This document shows positions 62,145 to 64,000 of a stretch of 64,000 nt of DNA, one piece after another (the first letter of the stretch is position 1; each line of letters opens with the position of its first letter). This stretch comes from Devosia sp. 2618. GTDB taxonomy: Bacteria > Pseudomonadota > Alphaproteobacteria > Rhizobiales > Devosiaceae. The position numbers and the translations under genes were made by a program. The DNA lies in the NCBI RefSeq assembly GCF_040546815.1, contig NZ_JBEPOO010000001.1, positions 1,116,001-1,180,000 of the forward strand, written 5' to 3'. The notes under the pieces are model-generated. The model saw only the letters and a program-made list of their open reading frames with translations. It searched no databases and was not told the origin of the DNA.

Positions 62145-62837
62145 ATGGCACACGTCGGTAAGAAGATCACGAAGGCCCGCGAGGGCATCGACCGCAACAA
62201 GCTCTACAAGCTCGATGAAGCCGTGAAGATGGTCCGGGCTCGCGCCTCTGCCAAGTTCGACGAAACCATCGAGATCGCGATCAACCTCGGCGTTGATCCG
62301 CGTCACGCTGACCAGATGGTCCGTGGCGTTGTGAACCTGCCAAACGGCACCGGCAAGACCGTGCGCGTTGCAGTGTTCGCCAAGGATGCCAAGGCAGACG
62401 AGGCCCGCAAGGCTGGTGCCGACATCGTTGGTGCAGAAGACCTGATGGAACAGATCCTGGCTGGCAAGATCGATTTCGATCGTTGCATTGCTACTCCGGA
62501 CATGATGCCTCTAGTTGGTCGCCTGGGTAAGATCCTGGGCCCACGTAACCTGATGCCAAACCCTAAGGTTGGTACGGTTACGCCAGACGTCGCCGGTGCC
62601 GTTAAGTCGGCTAAGGGCGGCGCTGTTGAATACCGCGTCGAAAAGGCCGGTATCCTGCACGCAGGCGTTGGCAAGGTTTCTTTCTCGGAAGAAGCGCTGC
62701 TCCAGAACATCAAGGCGTTCACCGACGCCGTTCTGAAGTCCAAGCCAGCTGGCGCCAAGGGCACCTATGTCAAGCGCGTTGCTGTTTCCTCGACTATGGG
62801 CCCTGGCGTCCATGTTGAGCCAGCTTCGGCTCTCTAA
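62145..62837 (+). CDS. rplA: 50S ribosomal protein L1
   Basis: This 230-residue protein has family signatures [19 protein letters not shown] and [21 protein letters not shown]. It binds the L1 stalk of 23S rRNA and, in many bacteria, its own operon leader to repress translation. It is coupled to rplK by a four-base gap. Confidence 0.98.
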   Translation: MAHVGKKITKAREGIDRNKLYKLDEAVKMVRARASAKFDETIEIAINLGVDPRHADQMVRGVVNLPNGTGKTVRVAVFAKDAKADEARKAGADIVGAEDLMEQILAGKIDFDRCIATPDMMPLVGRLGKILGPRNLMPNPKVGTVTPDVAGAVKSAKGGAVEYRVEKAGILHAGVGKVSFSEEALLQNIKAFTDAVLKSKPAGAKGTYVKRVAVSSTMGPGVHVEPASAL

Positions 62838-63084
62838 TTTCAGGATTTGAGTGTGGGCGTGTCCCGCCACTTATTTGCTGACGGAGTGAAGACGCTCTAA
62901 CAAGAATTCCGGACGGTTTCGGCCGCCCGGGTATTCAATAAAGCGGTGCTTTCGCATTGGTTTGTTGAATTAAGTCCTGTCCGAGACTGCCGGTGCTGAT
63001 CAATCTGGGTCAGCTTAATGTCCACCGACGCCAGCATAGATGGGGTGAGACCACAATTTTCCTGCCTTGAATGGGGCAGGGTGA

Positions 63085-63231
63085 TCGCGGTTCGAACCAG
63101 GCCAGTTGCCCTCGCGGGCAGCACGGTTGACAGGCATGTAACCGTTGCTCCTCTCCTTTCTTCGGAGAGTAGGGGGCAGCAATTGGCAATGGCCCGGCTG
63201 ACTTGCGCCGGGCTTAATGTGGAGACTAGCA
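63085..63231 (+). ncRNA. Ribosomal protein L10 leader
   Basis: The 394-base gap before rplJ ends in a structured leader. It holds a GAGAG-capped hairpin around 63153-63170 (CTCTCC/GGAGAG), the strong hairpin GCCCGG/CCGGGC (63192-63213), and the alphaproteobacterial GTGGAGACTAGC just before the start. L10-L8 complexes bind such leaders to control rplJ-rplL. Limits are approximate. The part before it, 62838-63084, shows nothing definite. Confidence 0.7.
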
Positions 63232-63753
63232 GTGGAAAGAGCGGAAAAGCGTGAGCTTGTCGCATCGCTTCAGTCAGCCCTTGGTGGCGCTGGATCGATC
63301 GTCCTCGCGCAGAATTCCGGTCTGACCGTAGCCAATCTGGAATCGCTTCGCCGTGAGGTGAAGGGTGCCGGTGGTTATGTGAAGATCGCAAAAAACCGTC
63401 TTGCCAAGCTTGCTCTTAAAGACACCGACCACGCGGACATCTCGGACCTGTTTATCGGTCCGATCGTCATCGCTTATGCGGCCGACCCCATGACTGCGCC
63501 GAAGATCGCGCAGAAGTTCGCTGACAAGAACGCAAAGTATGTCGTTCTTGGTGGCGTGATGGGCAAGACCGCTCTTGACGCGAATAGCGTCAAGGCGTTG
63601 TCGACCATGCCTTCGCTGGATGAACTGCGCGCAACGCTCGCCGGGATGCTCAAGCAGCCCGCAACGCGTATCGCGTCGGTCATCGTGGCGCCGGCTGGTG
63701 GTATTGCGCGCGTGTTGGCCGCTCATGCGGAAAAGAGCAACGAAGCAGCGTAA
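63232..63753 (+). CDS. rplJ: 50S ribosomal protein L10
   Basis: This 173-residue protein starts at GTG 63232 with GGAG upstream, giving the usual ERAEKRELVASLQ N-terminus. A start 15 bases earlier lacks family resemblance. It contains RREVKGAGGYVKIAKNRLAKLAL and GVMGKTALDANSVKALSTMPS. It forms the base of the L7/L12 stalk, with C-terminal helices that dock L7/L12. Confidence 0.97.
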   Translation: MERAEKRELVASLQSALGGAGSIVLAQNSGLTVANLESLRREVKGAGGYVKIAKNRLAKLALKDTDHADISDLFIGPIVIAYAADPMTAPKIAQKFADKNAKYVVLGGVMGKTALDANSVKALSTMPSLDELRATLAGMLKQPATRIASVIVAPAGGIARVLAAHAEKSNEAA

Positions 63754-63813
63754 CCCCATGGTCCCCATTGGGGGCCGGTTTGAACTGAACACCTTAAAAG
63801 AGAGATTTATCAA

Positions 63814-64000
63814 ATGGCCGATCTCGCCAAAATTGTTGACGACCTGTCTGCCCTGACCGTTCTGGAAGCTTCCGAGCTGTCGAAGCTGCTGGAAGAAAAG
63901 TGGGGCGTTTCCGCCGCCGCTCCAGTTGCTGTTGCTGCCGCTGCTGGTGCTCCAGCTGCTGCCGCTGAAGAAAAGACTGAATTTGACGTGATCCTCGCCT
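63814..64000 (+). CDS. rplL: 50S ribosomal protein L7/L12, 3'-truncated by the window
   Basis: The N-terminal 62 residues are present: a dimerisation domain ([26 protein letters not shown]), the Ala/Pro/Val-rich hinge, and [10 protein letters not shown] opening the C-terminal domain. AGAGAG precedes the ATG. The rest lies beyond the right edge. Confidence 0.97.
   Translation, partial: MADLAKIVDDLSALTVLEASELSKLLEEKWGVSAAAPVAVAAAAGAPAAAAEEKTEFDVILA

Overview
The window looks like chromosome from an alphaproteobacterium of the order Hyphomicrobiales, probably Devosia or a close relative. This rests on the high G+C content, the ROK-xylFHG, opgGHC, arsRCH and cysD-cysNC gene sets, and the tRNA-Trp/secE/nusG/rplK-A-J-L arrangement. 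No search could be run, so the genus is inference. Genes are tightly packed, and many neighbours share ATGA or GTGA stop/start overlaps.

Layout. 1-8.3 kb is a surface-polysaccharide cluster: a frameshifted glycosyltransferase, a WcaF-like acetyltransferase, two SGNH hydrolases, a GDP-mannose-epimerase-like enzyme, a second epimerase and two glycosyltransferases. It also holds a homologue of the gene transfer agent head-spike base protein in a three-gene reverse-strand unit. It is followed by tRNA-Thr, arsR-arsC-arsH (8.5-10.1 kb), and exbB-exbD-tonB with a TonB-dependent receptor (10.2-14.6 kb). 15-17 kb holds small envelope-related genes, a pure (TTTC)10 microsatellite and a 49-residue membrane protein. 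Then come a type I secretion pair (17-20.2 kb), cysD-cysNC (20.6-23.4 kb), manC, a ROK repressor with xylFHG (25-29.7 kb), a DUF1345 protein, glutathione-dependent formaldehyde dehydrogenase, a Xre/RES toxin-antitoxin pair with a clear operator, a YaiI protein, a lipoprotein deacetylase, rlmB and a VanZ-like protein (to 35.7 kb).

35.9-51.7 kb carries opgG-opgH-opgC for osmoregulated periplasmic glucans (opgH is split by a frameshift). It also has a siderophore-type binding protein beside a siderophore-interacting-protein/methyltransferase fusion (also frameshifted) and a porin. The most interesting locus is here: a cobalamin riboswitch heads a five-gene operon encoding a CbiX-like/[2Fe-2S] protein and a complete peptide/nickel-type ABC transporter. 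I read this as a candidate B12-controlled cobalt, cobalt-chelate or corrinoid uptake system. A HupE/UreJ-type metal permease lies nearby. 51.9-53.7 kb has tRNA-Tyr, tRNA-Gly and tRNA-Trp. From 53.7 to 60.7 kb, between tRNA-Trp and secE, is a gene-poor stretch with a MASE1-PAS-PAS-HWE histidine kinase, a membrane diguanylate cyclase, decayed reading frames, two REP-like palindromes and three small unknown proteins. The window ends in secE, nusG, rplK, rplA, an L10 leader, rplJ and the start of rplL.

Four otherwise intact genes carry apparent frameshifts (near 540, 15150, 37640 and 42015), so base-level accuracy should be checked before they are treated as pseudogenes.
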